Positions 16,688-25,070 of a stretch of DNA of 64,000 bases are shown here, in pieces. The stretch's first letter is position 1. The number at the start of each line of letters is the position of its first letter. The position numbers were made by a program, and so were the translations under genes. The notes under the pieces were generated by a model. That model saw only the letters and a list, made by a program, of their open reading frames with translations, made no database searches and was not told the origin of the DNA. The stretch is from Microbacterium hatanonis (lineage in GTDB: Bacteria; Actinomycetota; Actinomycetes; Actinomycetales; Microbacteriaceae), in NCBI RefSeq assembly GCF_008017415.1, contig NZ_VRSV01000001.1, positions 248,001 through 312,000 of the forward strand, in the 5' to 3' direction.

Positions 16688-17635
16688 ATGATCCGGATCG
16701 CGACGATCGGTTCCGGCGCCATCGCGACCCTGTTCGCCGAGGCCGTCGCACGCACGGCCGGCATCCGCATCGAGGCGGTGTTCTCGCGCGACATCGCGAA
16801 GGCCCATGACATCGCGGAGGGCTGGGGCGCGTCGGCGGCGTATTCCGACCTCGACGAGATGCTCGCGTCGCCCGACGTCGACGCGGTCTACATCGCCAGC
16901 CCGAACAGCGTCCACGCCGAGCAGGTGCGGGCGGCTCTGCGAGCCGGACGTCACGTGCTCGTGGAGAAGCCCGCCGTCCTCAGCGCCGATGAATGGGTCG
17001 AGCTCGTCGGCGAGGCGGATGCCGCGGGAGTGGTGCTCCTCGAAGCCTTCCGCACCGATTACGATCCCGGCTTCGCCGCCCTCGTCGACCTGCTCCCCGA
17101 ACTGGGTACGCTCCGTCGGGCGTCGCTGCGCTTCGAGGGTCTGTCGTCGCGTTACGCGAAGGTGCTCGCCGGCGAGCGCGTGAACATCTTCGACCCCGCG
17201 ATGGGCGGAGGCGCGCTGCTCGACCTGGGCGTCTACGGGCTGCACACGATGGTGACCCTGTTCGGCGCGCCGGATCGGGTCGTGGGCGAGGCCGTGACCA
17301 TTCCCACGGGAGTGGAGGGGGCAGGCGCGGTCATCGCGGCCTATCCCGGCCTGGTCGTCGACGTCTCGTACTCGAAGATCACCCGCTCGTCGCTCCCGAG
17401 CGAGATCCAGGGCGAGCACGCGTCGGTCGAGATCGATCACATCGCCAGCCCCCGTCGCCTCACGGTCACCGGAGCCGACGGCACCCGCACCGTGACGGTC
17501 GAGGGCGAGCAGCACGCGCTCGACGGCGAGGTGGCGCGGTTCGTCGAGCTGGTGACCGCCGCAGCATCCGCCACCGCCGATCACGAGCGCACGACCGAGA
17601 CGCTCCGCATCCTCGACGCCCTGCGCGCCCGGTAG
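16688..17635 (+). CDS. Gfo/Idh/MocA-family NAD(P)-dependent oxidoreductase
   Basis: 315 residues. N-terminal Rossmann fold with GSGAIATLFAEA, then the family signature VEKPAVLSADEW (the conserved E-K-P that contacts cofactor), and a C-terminal alpha/beta substrate domain from about 125. These enzymes oxidise or reduce sugars and related polyols; the substrate cannot be told from sequence. A start-proximal GAGGAGA gives a good ribosome site. Probably co-transcribed with the MarR gene upstream and the small gene downstream. Confidence 0.88.
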   Translation: MIRIATIGSGAIATLFAEAVARTAGIRIEAVFSRDIAKAHDIAEGWGASAAYSDLDEMLASPDVDAVYIASPNSVHAEQVRAALRAGRHVLVEKPAVLSADEWVELVGEADAAGVVLLEAFRTDYDPGFAALVDLLPELGTLRRASLRFEGLSSRYAKVLAGERVNIFDPAMGGGALLDLGVYGLHTMVTLFGAPDRVVGEAVTIPTGVEGAGAVIAAYPGLVVDVSYSKITRSSLPSEIQGEHASVEIDHIASPRRLTVTGADGTRTVTVEGEQHALDGEVARFVELVTAAASATADHERTTETLRILDALRAR

Positions 17636-17641
17636 GGCCGC

Positions 17642-17992
17642 GTGACCGCACCGGCACGGGTACCGCACGACCTCTGCCTCAGCCGTCGCGCCGGGGAGAT
17701 CTGCACGCGGGAGCGCGGGCACCGCGGTCTGCACCACCGGCGCGGCACCGGGCTCCTGTGGACCGAGCTCGACGCCGACCCGCCGACCTGCCCGGGCGGG
17801 GGTCTCGCCGCGACCGCGGCGCCCGCGCTCGCCGACGGTTTTCCCGACGGCCGTGCGCTGTGCCCGGTGTGCACGAGATTCGTCGCCGTGCGTCGCGACG
17901 GCACGCTGCCCCGGCACCGCAGCTGGCGCGGGGCCGCGTCGCGGGGCGAAGAGGCGCGACGCCGGGAGTGGTTCAACGCCTTCGGCTGGTGA
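17642..17992 (+). CDS. Small Cys/Arg-rich hypothetical protein
   Basis: 116 residues with five cysteines, two of them in a C-PVC arrangement (ALCPVCTRF) that could bind zinc, plus an HRGLHHRRG basic stretch. Not recognised. It begins with GTG six bases after the oxidoreductase stop, so it is probably in the same transcript. High Arg content is partly compositional; coding likelihood is moderate to good. Confidence 0.6.
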   Translation: MTAPARVPHDLCLSRRAGEICTRERGHRGLHHRRGTGLLWTELDADPPTCPGGGLAATAAPALADGFPDGRALCPVCTRFVAVRRDGTLPRHRSWRGAASRGEEARRREWFNAFGW

Positions 17993-18013
17993 GCGAGCCA
18001 TAGAATCGGCCCC

Positions 18014-18697
18014 GTGAACGCCGACCGTCCGAGCCGCGGGCGCCGCATCGCGGTCGCGGGCTTCGTCATCAGCACGGTGCTGCAGGCCGTGCTGGTCGTG
18101 CTGGGTCTCGCGTACATCCTGACCCCGGGCCGCACGACGTCGCTGACGCTGCTGCTCACGTGGTGCGGCATCGGCACGGCGTATGCGATCGGGATACTGC
18201 TGGTGCTGCGGACCGCGAGTCGGTCGGCGGAGTCGGACGAGCCGCCCATGCTGCTCGAACTCGGCCTCGTGCCCCGCGCCATCTCGCTCGTCGCGACGAT
18301 CCTCGTCAGCTTCGTCGGCGTCACGGCCACGGTCCAGCACATCCTCCTCGAGCCCCGCGACGAGGTCGACGTCGCGCTCGACGTCATCGGCATCTGGGCG
18401 ATGATCCTCGCATGGGTGCTGTTCCACTGGGGGTTCGCACAGCTCTACCTGCAGCTGTACTACCGGGAGACCGATCCGCCGCTGCGCTTCCCCTCGGCGG
18501 CGGCTCCCGGCATCCTCGAGTTCGCATACTTCTCGTACACGCTGGCCGTGAGTCTCGCCGTCTCCGACGTGGATGTGCTCGATCGACGGATGCGATGGCG
18601 CGTGCTCGTGCACTCGGTGCTGAGCTTCTTCTTCAACGGTCTGATCATCGTCACCGCGCTCGGGGCGATCTCCGAGATCGGCAACGGCGTGCTGTGA
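18014..18697 (+). CDS. DUF1345 membrane protein
   Basis: 227-residue integral membrane protein with about five helices. It matches the DUF1345 family through HWGFAQLYLQLYY, LEFAYFSYTLAVSLAVSDV and the final VHSVLSFFFNGLIIV. Function unknown; the family is common in actinobacteria. GTG start. It ends 6 bases before the convergent YidC-like gene. Confidence 0.85.
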   Translation: MNADRPSRGRRIAVAGFVISTVLQAVLVVLGLAYILTPGRTTSLTLLLTWCGIGTAYAIGILLVLRTASRSAESDEPPMLLELGLVPRAISLVATILVSFVGVTATVQHILLEPRDEVDVALDVIGIWAMILAWVLFHWGFAQLYLQLYYRETDPPLRFPSAAAPGILEFAYFSYTLAVSLAVSDVDVLDRRMRWRVLVHSVLSFFFNGLIIVTALGAISEIGNGVL

Positions 18698-18703
18698 GCC
18701 CGA

Positions 18704-19438
18704 TCACGTGCGCGGCGCCGGGTAGATGCGGCGCAGCACGAGGCGCTGCCCGAGGGTCCACGTCACCGTGACGACGAGGTAGAGCCCCGCCGCGAGCGGC
18801 ACGAACGCGGCGACGACGGCGGTGACGAACTGCAGTGCTCCGATGAGTCCTCCGGCAGCGGCGGGCAACGCGACGTCGCCCGCGACGGGGCTCACCCGGA
18901 ACGCGCGACGGGTGATCTCGCCCACGAGGGCGATGATGACGACGATCGCCGCGCACACCAGAACCCCGGCCGTGTCGCCGCGCGACAGCGAGGCGAGGAG
19001 CGTGGAGCCGAGCGGCACGCCGAGCAGCGTCTCGTCGAGGAGCGCGTTCGGGTGGCCGGCGATCGTGGTGTGGAGGAACAGGGTGTAGAGCACGCCGACG
19101 ACGGGCGCCTGGATGAGCACGGGCAGACACCCGGCGAGCGGCGAGGTGTTCTCGTCGCGGTACAGCTGCATGGTCTCGCGCTGCAGGCGCTCGCGGTCGT
19201 TCTTGTGCCGCTTCTGCAGCTCGCGCAGGCGTGGTGCGAGCCGTGCCCGCGTCTGTTCGGCCTTCGCCTGGGCGATACCGGTCGGGATGAGGGCGGCGCG
19301 CACGAGCAGGGTCACGAGCACGACGGCGAGGGCGGCGGATGCGGCGGTGAGCGGTGCGAGCGTCGTGCTGAGCAGCATGAGCCCGGCGTAGGCGGCGTCG
19401 AGGAGGGCGGCGAGGGGAGGGAAGGCGAAAAGGTCCAC
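18704..19438 (-). CDS. yidC: YidC/Oxa1-family membrane protein insertase
   Basis: 244 residues with about five transmembrane helices. It has the cytoplasmic loop between helices 1 and 2 (KAEQTRARLAPRLRELQKRHKND) and the following LYRDENTSPLAGCLPVLIQAPV, diagnostic of YidC/Oxa1. The essential-gene copy normally lies in the rpmH-rnpA-yidC cluster at the origin, which is absent here, so this is probably an accessory paralogue. It is followed on the minus strand only by a convergent gene and preceded by a small membrane protein. Confidence 0.87.
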   Translation of the reverse strand: MDLFAFPPLAALLDAAYAGLMLLSTTLAPLTAASAALAVVLVTLLVRAALIPTGIAQAKAEQTRARLAPRLRELQKRHKNDRERLQRETMQLYRDENTSPLAGCLPVLIQAPVVGVLYTLFLHTTIAGHPNALLDETLLGVPLGSTLLASLSRGDTAGVLVCAAIVVIIALVGEITRRAFRVSPVAGDVALPAAAGGLIGALQFVTAVVAAFVPLAAGLYLVVTVTWTLGQRLVLRRIYPAPRT

Positions 19439-19537
19439 GGAGAGGTCCGTTCTTCGAGAGCGATCGATGGCGGGTTCGATCGGCCGCGAAGGGACGCCGG
19501 TGCGCCACGACGTCGACGGACGTGCGGGCGCGGCGGT

Positions 19538-19816
19538 CTACGCGGCCGAGGCCGCGGACTGCGGTGCTCTCGGGCGCGGGTGGCCCGAAGCATCCGGATC
19601 GCTCTGTGCGAGCGGGGTGGAGATATCGATCGCGCGCCGCGGATGCGGGGCGCTGACGTCGCCGGAATCGGGCAGGGCGACCGCGACGGCCGCGAGCACG
19701 AGGAGGCCGATCGCGGCGACCGCGACGGCGACGCCGATCGCGGCGGGGTCGGGGGTGGCGACGAGGCCCAGCACGGTCGCCAGCAGGTGGAAGGCGGCGA
19801 CGACGGAGGCGAACAT
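19538..19816 (-). CDS. Small membrane protein upstream of yidC
   Basis: 92 residues with two hydrophobic segments: FASVVAAFHLLATVLGLV and a second from about 25 to 50 (AAIGVAVAVAAIGLLVLAAVAVAL), then a polar tail with Pro/Ala/Ser. GGAGG lies five bases before ATG 19816. From memory a DUF6412-type protein sits next to YidC in related genomes, but I cannot confirm the family. Likely co-transcribed with yidC (99-base gap). Confidence 0.6.
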   Translation of the reverse strand: MFASVVAAFHLLATVLGLVATPDPAAIGVAVAVAAIGLLVLAAVAVALPDSGDVSAPHPRRAIDISTPLAQSDPDASGHPRPRAPQSAASAA

Positions 19817-19889
19817 GCGCGCCTCCTTCCGGTTTCGTGGCGACACGATCACGCTAACACCGTGCGGGAGGCTGCGTGGGCTCGGCCCT

Positions 19890-19928
19890 GTCAAGCCCCG
19901 GGGCGGCGTGCGCGGACGGGCCTACCGT
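19890..19928 (+). promoter_or_regulatory. GTCAAGC - N26 - TACCGT element before DUF3072 gene
   Basis: GTCAAGC at 19890-19896 and TACCGT at 19923-19928, with the start codon 8 bases on. Same arrangement and spacing as at 23603, 14647 and 1586. Confidence 0.45.
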
Positions 19929-19935
19929 CGTACAT

Positions 19936-20166
19936 ATGTCTGATACATCGAACACGCTCGGATCGTCGGAGCCCACGGGCGACAGTGCCGAGAAGAACCC
20001 CGAGGAATGGGTCACCGGTGACGAACCGATGACCGGCCCGCAGCGGTCGTACCTCGACACCCTCGCGCGGGAGGCCGGCGAGGAGCTCTCGGCCGACCTC
20101 ACCAAGGCCGAGGCGTCGGAGCACATCGACCGTCTGCAGCAGAAGACGGGCCGCGGCGCGAGCTGA
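19936..20166 (+). CDS. DUF3072 domain protein
   Basis: 76 residues. The C-terminal half has the DUF3072 pattern PMTGPQRSYLDTLAREAGE followed by LTKAEASEHIDRLQ; the N-terminal half is polar and probably disordered. Function unknown; the family is small, soluble and mostly actinobacterial. ATG 19936 is very close to the -10-like TACCGT, giving a leader of only a few bases. Confidence 0.8.
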   Translation: MSDTSNTLGSSEPTGDSAEKNPEEWVTGDEPMTGPQRSYLDTLAREAGEELSADLTKAEASEHIDRLQQKTGRGAS

Positions 20167-20202
20167 CGGGGGTTCGGGCGGGTTCCCTCGAGTAGGCGCG
20201 GT

Positions 20203-20955
20203 CTAATCGGGGGTGCCGTCCATGACGACGACCGACGAGCCCTCGAGCTCGAAGCGCAGGGCGGTCCCGTCGGGGAAGTGGTCTCGAAACTCGGACGGGA
20301 CTCCGTAGTCGTCCGACACGATGAACTGCACGCTCGATGAGAACGAACCCGCCTCGCAATTCATGCCTCCGACGCTGGACCATCCGTTGGCGACGGTGTC
20401 GAGCCCCGCGGTCGGTGTGAGTACCAGGCACCGCCCCGGCGCCTCGCCCCACCCGGGGATGACGATCGGGGTGAGCCCGAAGAAGTCGTCGTACGCCACG
20501 CTGGCCACCGTCGAATCGCTGAACCCGCCGAAAGCCTGGCCCAATTCGGTCGACGGGTCCACCCGGAGAGTGGCGATGTTTCGTGGATCGGCCTGCACCT
20601 TGCGCACGACGGCTGCGGTGACGGCGGCCGTCACGACGACCGCGACCACCAGGCACGCCGCGGCCACGGTGACCCAGCCGCGTCGCGTCGCCGGCACGAA
20701 CCGGCGCCACCCCGACGGCCGTTCAGCGATCGCAGACTCGGGTTCGTCCGCGTCCGGCTCTTCACCCTCCCGCTCGGTCTCCGCGGCGACGGTCGTCGGC
20801 TCGGCTGTCTCGACCTCGGGGGCGTCGGGCTCGTCGGCGATGAACGCCCGCTCCTCCAACTCGCGCAGTCGATCGAGTGCGGCGGCATCGTCGTGGATGT
20901 CGGCGTCCGGCCCGTAGGCCCTCGCACGCAGCATCCGCAGTTCGTCGGCCTGCAT
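20203..20955 (-). CDS. Single-pass membrane protein, paralogue A of a three-member local family
   Basis: 250 residues, not recognised. Order: conserved N-terminal motif ELRMLRARAYGPDADI followed by a D/R/L-E-rich helix to about residue 37, an acidic disordered stretch to about 80, one transmembrane helix at about 94-117, then an extracytoplasmic domain of about 130 residues with two cysteines about 24 residues apart. The domain begins ADPRNIATLRVDP and ends FPDGTALRFELEGSSVVV. Paralogues lie at 25071 and 25871. ATG 20955 rather than 20976 aligns best with the others. Orientation is probably N-in. Confidence 0.75.
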   Translation of the reverse strand: MQADELRMLRARAYGPDADIHDDAAALDRLRELEERAFIADEPDAPEVETAEPTTVAAETEREGEEPDADEPESAIAERPSGWRRFVPATRRGWVTVAAACLVVAVVVTAAVTAAVVRKVQADPRNIATLRVDPSTELGQAFGGFSDSTVASVAYDDFFGLTPIVIPGWGEAPGRCLVLTPTAGLDTVANGWSSVGGMNCEAGSFSSSVQFIVSDDYGVPSEFRDHFPDGTALRFELEGSSVVVMDGTPD

Positions 20956-21035
20956 CGCGCCCCCGCTGCTCACCATGCTTCGAGCGTACGGGGCGCCCCG
21001 ATCCCGGCCGAGTCGCGCGCGTGAAAGGGTAGAGC

Positions 21036-23600
21036 GTGCCTGAATCCCTGCTCGAACGCGTGCCCCGCGGTGCCGACTCGGATGCCGCCTACACCGGCTT
21101 CGTCGAATGGGCGACCGATCGCGGCCTCTCGCTGTACCCCGCGCAGGACGAGGCGGTCATCGAGCTGGTCTCGGGCGCGAACGTGGTGCTGTCGACGCCG
21201 ACGGGTACGGGCAAGTCGCTCGTCGCCATCGCCGCCCACGCCGCGTGCCTCGCGGCCGGTGGGCGCACCTACTACACGGCGCCGATCAAAGCGCTGGTCA
21301 GCGAGAAGTTCTTCGCCCTCGTCGACATCTTCGGCGCGGAGAACGTCGGCATGGTCACGGGCGACTCCTCGGTCAACCCCGACGCCCCGATCATCTGCTG
21401 CACCGCAGAGATCCTCGCGAACCTCGCGCTGCGGCAGGGGCCCGACGCCGTCGTCGACCAGGTCGTGATGGACGAGTTCCACTACTACGGCGACCCCGAT
21501 CGCGGATGGGCATGGCAGGTGCCCCTCCTACTGCTGCCGCGCGCGCAGTTTCTGCTGATGTCGGCCACCCTCGGCGACGTCACCGATCTCGCCGCCGATC
21601 TCACCCGGCGCACCGGACGCCCGACCGCGCTCGTCACGGGCGTGGAGCGCCCCGTGCCCCTGCACTTCTCGTACGCCCGCACGCCCGTGCACGAGACGGT
21701 GCAGGAACTGCTCGACACGCGCCAGGCGCCGGTCTACATCGTCCATTTCTCGCAGGCCGCCGCGATGGAGCGGGCGCAGGCCCTGTCGAGCATCAAGATC
21801 ATCACGCGCGAGCAGCGCGACGAGATCGCCGAGGAGATCGGCGGCTTCCGCTTCAACACCGCCTTCGGACGCATGCTGTCGCGGTTCGTGCGCGCGGGGA
21901 TCGGTGTGCACCACGCCGGGATGCTGCCGCGCTACCGCCGGCTCGTGGAGACCCTCGCCCAGCGCGGACTCCTCCGGGTCATCTGCGGCACCGACACGCT
22001 CGGGGTCGGGATCAACGTGCCGATCCGCACGGTGCTGATCACCGCGCTGACGAAGTACGACGGCCAGAAGATGAGGCAGCTGAGCGCCCGCGAGTTCCAC
22101 CAGATCGCCGGTCGCGCCGGTCGCGCGGGATACGACACGGCCGGGACCGTGGTGGTCATGGCGCCCGACCACGAGATCGAGAACGCGGCGCAGATCATCA
22201 GGGCGGGCGACGACCTAAAGAAGCAGAAGAAGATCGTGCGCAAGAAGGCGCCGCAGGGGTTCGTCAACTGGACAGAGCAGAGCTACGACCGCCTGGTCGC
22301 CGCCGAGCCCGAGCCGCTGGTCGCCCAGATGCAGCTCACGGCCGCGATGCTCATCAACGTCATCGCCCGCGGCGGCGACGTCTTCGCGAACGTTCGCTCG
22401 CTCGTCTTCGACAATCACGAGCCACGATCGAGGAAGTACGAGCTCGCCCGTCGGGCCATCGACATCTTCCGCACGCTCCGCGCCGCGGGCGTCGTCGAGG
22501 TGGTCGACGGCAGCATCCGCCTCACCGTCGATCTGCAGCCGAACTTCGCCCTGAACCAGCCCCTCTCGCCCTTCGCGCTCGCCGCGATCGAGCTGCTGGA
22601 CCCCGCAGACCCCCGCGATGTCCCGAACGCGCCGGAAAAGGATGCGGCATTCCCGGCGCAATCGGGACACGGCGGCGTCGGCACCGGGCACTACGCCCTC
22701 GACGTGGTGAGCATCATCGAGGCGACCCTCGACGATCCGCGCCCGGTGCTCTCCCAGCAGCAGTTCCTCGCCCGCGGAGAGGCGGTCGCGCAGATGAAGC
22801 GCGACGGCATCGAGTACGACGAGCGCATGGAGGCCCTCGAGCAGGTGACATGGCCGAAGCCGCTGGAAGAGCTGCTCGCGCAGTCGTTCGAGGTGTTCGC
22901 GACCAGTCAGCCCTGGATCCGCGATTTCGAGCTCTCGCCGAAATCGGTGGTGCGCGACATGTTCGAACGGGCGCTCTCGTTCGGCGAACTCATCTCGGTG
23001 TACCAGCTCGCCCGCAGCGAGGGACTCGTGCTGCGCTACCTCAGCGACGCCTATCGCGCGATCCGGCAGACGGTGCCGTCGGAGGCGCAGACGCCCGACC
23101 TCCTCGATCTCATCGCCTGGCTCGGCGAGCTCGTGCGGCAGGTGGACTCCAGCCTCGTCGACGAATGGGAGGCGATGACGAACCCGCAGGACCTCGATCC
23201 CGCCGCTCCCGTCGTTCCGCCGGCTCCGCCGTCGGTGCTGACGAACCGGCGTGCGTTCAACGTGCTGGTTCGCAACGAGCTCTTCCGTCGCGTGCAGCTC
23301 GCGGCGCTGCAGCGCGACGACGAACTCGAGACGCTCGACCCGGAGGTCGACTGGCCCGGCGTGCTCGACCGTTACTTCGCGGAGCACGACGAGATCCTCA
23401 CCGGGGGCGCGGCGAGATCGTCGGCGCTCGTGAGCATCGACGAGGCGGATGCTGCCGCAACCGGCGTCTGGAAGGTCGAGCAGACCATCGACGACCCGGC
23501 GGGCGATCACGACTGGCGCATTCGCGGCGAGATCGACCTCGCCGCGTCCGAGGAGGCCGGCACCGCGGTGCTGCGCATCACCGAGGTGCTGCGGCTCTGA
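21036..23600 (+). CDS. DEAD/DEAH-box helicase with DUF3516 C-terminus
   Basis: 854-residue superfamily 2 helicase. Motif I TPTGTGKS (about residue 55), Ia YTAPIKAL, II as DEFHYY, III SATLGD, then the second RecA domain with FRFNTAFGRML, GTDTLGVGINVP and QIAGRAGRAGYD. The C-terminal part from about 420 is the DUF3516 region found with these Ski2/Mtr4-like helicases in actinobacteria. RNA or DNA substrate unknown. It starts with GTG and lacks an obvious ribosome site, and is monocistronic. Confidence 0.9.
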   Translation: MPESLLERVPRGADSDAAYTGFVEWATDRGLSLYPAQDEAVIELVSGANVVLSTPTGTGKSLVAIAAHAACLAAGGRTYYTAPIKALVSEKFFALVDIFGAENVGMVTGDSSVNPDAPIICCTAEILANLALRQGPDAVVDQVVMDEFHYYGDPDRGWAWQVPLLLLPRAQFLLMSATLGDVTDLAADLTRRTGRPTALVTGVERPVPLHFSYARTPVHETVQELLDTRQAPVYIVHFSQAAAMERAQALSSIKIITREQRDEIAEEIGGFRFNTAFGRMLSRFVRAGIGVHHAGMLPRYRRLVETLAQRGLLRVICGTDTLGVGINVPIRTVLITALTKYDGQKMRQLSAREFHQIAGRAGRAGYDTAGTVVVMAPDHEIENAAQIIRAGDDLKKQKKIVRKKAPQGFVNWTEQSYDRLVAAEPEPLVAQMQLTAAMLINVIARGGDVFANVRSLVFDNHEPRSRKYELARRAIDIFRTLRAAGVVEVVDGSIRLTVDLQPNFALNQPLSPFALAAIELLDPADPRDVPNAPEKDAAFPAQSGHGGVGTGHYALDVVSIIEATLDDPRPVLSQQQFLARGEAVAQMKRDGIEYDERMEALEQVTWPKPLEELLAQSFEVFATSQPWIRDFELSPKSVVRDMFERALSFGELISVYQLARSEGLVLRYLSDAYRAIRQTVPSEAQTPDLLDLIAWLGELVRQVDSSLVDEWEAMTNPQDLDPAAPVVPPAPPSVLTNRRAFNVLVRNELFRRVQLAALQRDDELETLDPEVDWPGVLDRYFAEHDEILTGGAARSSALVSIDEADAAATGVWKVEQTIDDPAGDHDWRIRGEIDLAASEEAGTAVLRITEVLRL

Positions 23601-23602
23601 CG

Positions 23603-23641
23603 GTCAAGCTCCGCCCCACCGGCGTCGTGCGTCCCTAGACT
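23603..23641 (+). promoter_or_regulatory. GTCAAGC - N26 - TAGACT element before gnd
   Basis: GTCAAGC at 23603-23609, immediately after the helicase stop, and TAGACT at 23636-23641. The gene start is at 23697, so a leader of about 50 bases would carry the GGGAG ribosome site. Confidence 0.45.
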
Positions 23642-23696
23642 CGCGATGTAGGGGCGAGACCGCCGTGGTCTCGGTCGCGGGGAGAGGGAGTTCGAT

Positions 23697-24752
23697 ATGC
23701 AGATGGCCATGGTGGGTCTCGGACGCATGGGCGGCAACATCGTCCGACGGCTGATGAACGACGGGCACGACGCCGTCGTCTACGACGTGAACCCCGACAC
23801 GGTGACGGCGCTCGCCGAGGAGGGCGCGACCGGTGCGTCGTCGTACGCCGACCTGGCGGCGAAGCTGCAGGCCCCGCGCGTCGTGTGGCTCATGATCCCC
23901 GCCGGCCTCACCGGGCAGGTCGTCGACCAGATCGCCGAGGTGCTCGAGCCCGGCGACATCATCATCGACGGCGGCAACTCGAACTACAGAGACGACGTTC
24001 GTCGCGCAGCCGCTCTCACCGACAAGGGCATCCGGTACGTCGACGTGGGAACGAGCGGCGGTGTCTTCGGCCTCGAGCGCGGGTACTGCCTCATGGTGGG
24101 CGGGCCCGACGACGCCGTCGCCACGATCGAGCCCATCCTCCGCACGATCGCCCCCGGCGTCGGCGACATCGAACGCACCCCCGGCCGCACGGGAGAGATC
24201 GCACCCGAGGAGCAGGGCTGGCTGCACTGCGGGCCGTCGGGCGCCGGGCACTTCGTGAAGATGGTGCACAACGGCATCGAGTACGGCATCATGGCCGCGC
24301 TCGCCGAGGGCCTCAACATCCTCCACAACGCCGATGCGGGCAAGCGCGAGGCCGAGCATTCGGCCGAGATCGCGCCGCTCGAAGAGCCCGAGTTCTACCA
24401 GTTCACGATCGACACCCCGAAGGTCGCCGAGCTGTGGCGTCGTGGGTCGGTCATCTCGTCGTGGCTGCTCGATCTCACCGCGGCCGCGCTGGAGCAGAAC
24501 CCCACCCTCGACGGTCTCGCGGGCCGCGTCTCCGACTCGGGCGAGGGCCGGTGGACCGTGAAGGCCGCGGTCGACACCGGCGTTCCTGCTCCCGTGCTCG
24601 CCGCATCGCTGTTCGAGCGTTTCGCCTCGCGCGGCGAGGACCACTACGCGAACCAGATCCTCTCGGCGATGCGTCTGCAGTTCGGCGGGCACCAGGAGCT
24701 CCCCGCCGGCGACGTGTTCGAGGCGGGCGCACGCAAGGCCGATCAGGGATGA
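23697..24752 (+). CDS. gnd: 6-phosphogluconate dehydrogenase (decarboxylating), short NAD-type
   Basis: Oxidises 6-phosphogluconate to ribulose 5-phosphate with CO2 release in the pentose phosphate pathway. 351 residues, the short GndA/YqeC-like class rather than the 470-residue NADP enzyme. Rossmann start MVGLGRMGGNIVRRL, the substrate loop DGGNSNYRDD, GTSGGVFGLERGYC, and the catalytic SGAGHFVKMVHNGIEYG with the conserved lysine and asparagine. Stop overlaps the next gene (ATGA). Confidence 0.93.
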   Translation: MQMAMVGLGRMGGNIVRRLMNDGHDAVVYDVNPDTVTALAEEGATGASSYADLAAKLQAPRVVWLMIPAGLTGQVVDQIAEVLEPGDIIIDGGNSNYRDDVRRAAALTDKGIRYVDVGTSGGVFGLERGYCLMVGGPDDAVATIEPILRTIAPGVGDIERTPGRTGEIAPEEQGWLHCGPSGAGHFVKMVHNGIEYGIMAALAEGLNILHNADAGKREAEHSAEIAPLEEPEFYQFTIDTPKVAELWRRGSVISSWLLDLTAAALEQNPTLDGLAGRVSDSGEGRWTVKAAVDTGVPAPVLAASLFERFASRGEDHYANQILSAMRLQFGGHQELPAGDVFEAGARKADQG

Positions 24753-25051
24753 CGTTCGTCAACGCGGGCACCCTCGGCGCCGAGCCGGGCAAGCGCGACG
24801 AGCTCGTCGCGCACCTGACACGGCGCAGTCCCGCGCTCGCCGACGTCGGATGCCTCGCCTATGAGGTGGGCGTCAACGACGACGAGCCCGACACGGTGTT
24901 CGTCGTCGAGATCTGGACGGATGCTGCGGCGCACCGCGCCTCGCTGGAGCTGCCCGACGTGCAGGCCTCGATCGCCGCGGCCCGGCCGTTGCTGTCGGGG
25001 GAGTTCGGCGGGTTCCGGTTCGACGCGGTCGGGTCGCCCCTGCGCGACTGA
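24749..25051 (+). CDS. Antibiotic biosynthesis monooxygenase (ABM) domain protein
   Basis: 100-residue dimeric ferredoxin-like fold protein of the YgiN/ABM type (putative quinol monooxygenase). Family pattern: N-terminal VNAGTLGAEPGKRDELVAHL, CLAYEVGVNDDEPDTVFVVEIWTD in the middle, and a C-terminal strand. Its start overlaps the gnd stop by ATGA, so it is translated together with 6-phosphogluconate dehydrogenase. Substrate unknown. Confidence 0.8.
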   Translation: MTFVNAGTLGAEPGKRDELVAHLTRRSPALADVGCLAYEVGVNDDEPDTVFVVEIWTDAAAHRASLELPDVQASIAAARPLLSGEFGGFRFDAVGSPLRD

Positions 25052-25070
25052 CCGAGGTGGACGAGGGATC

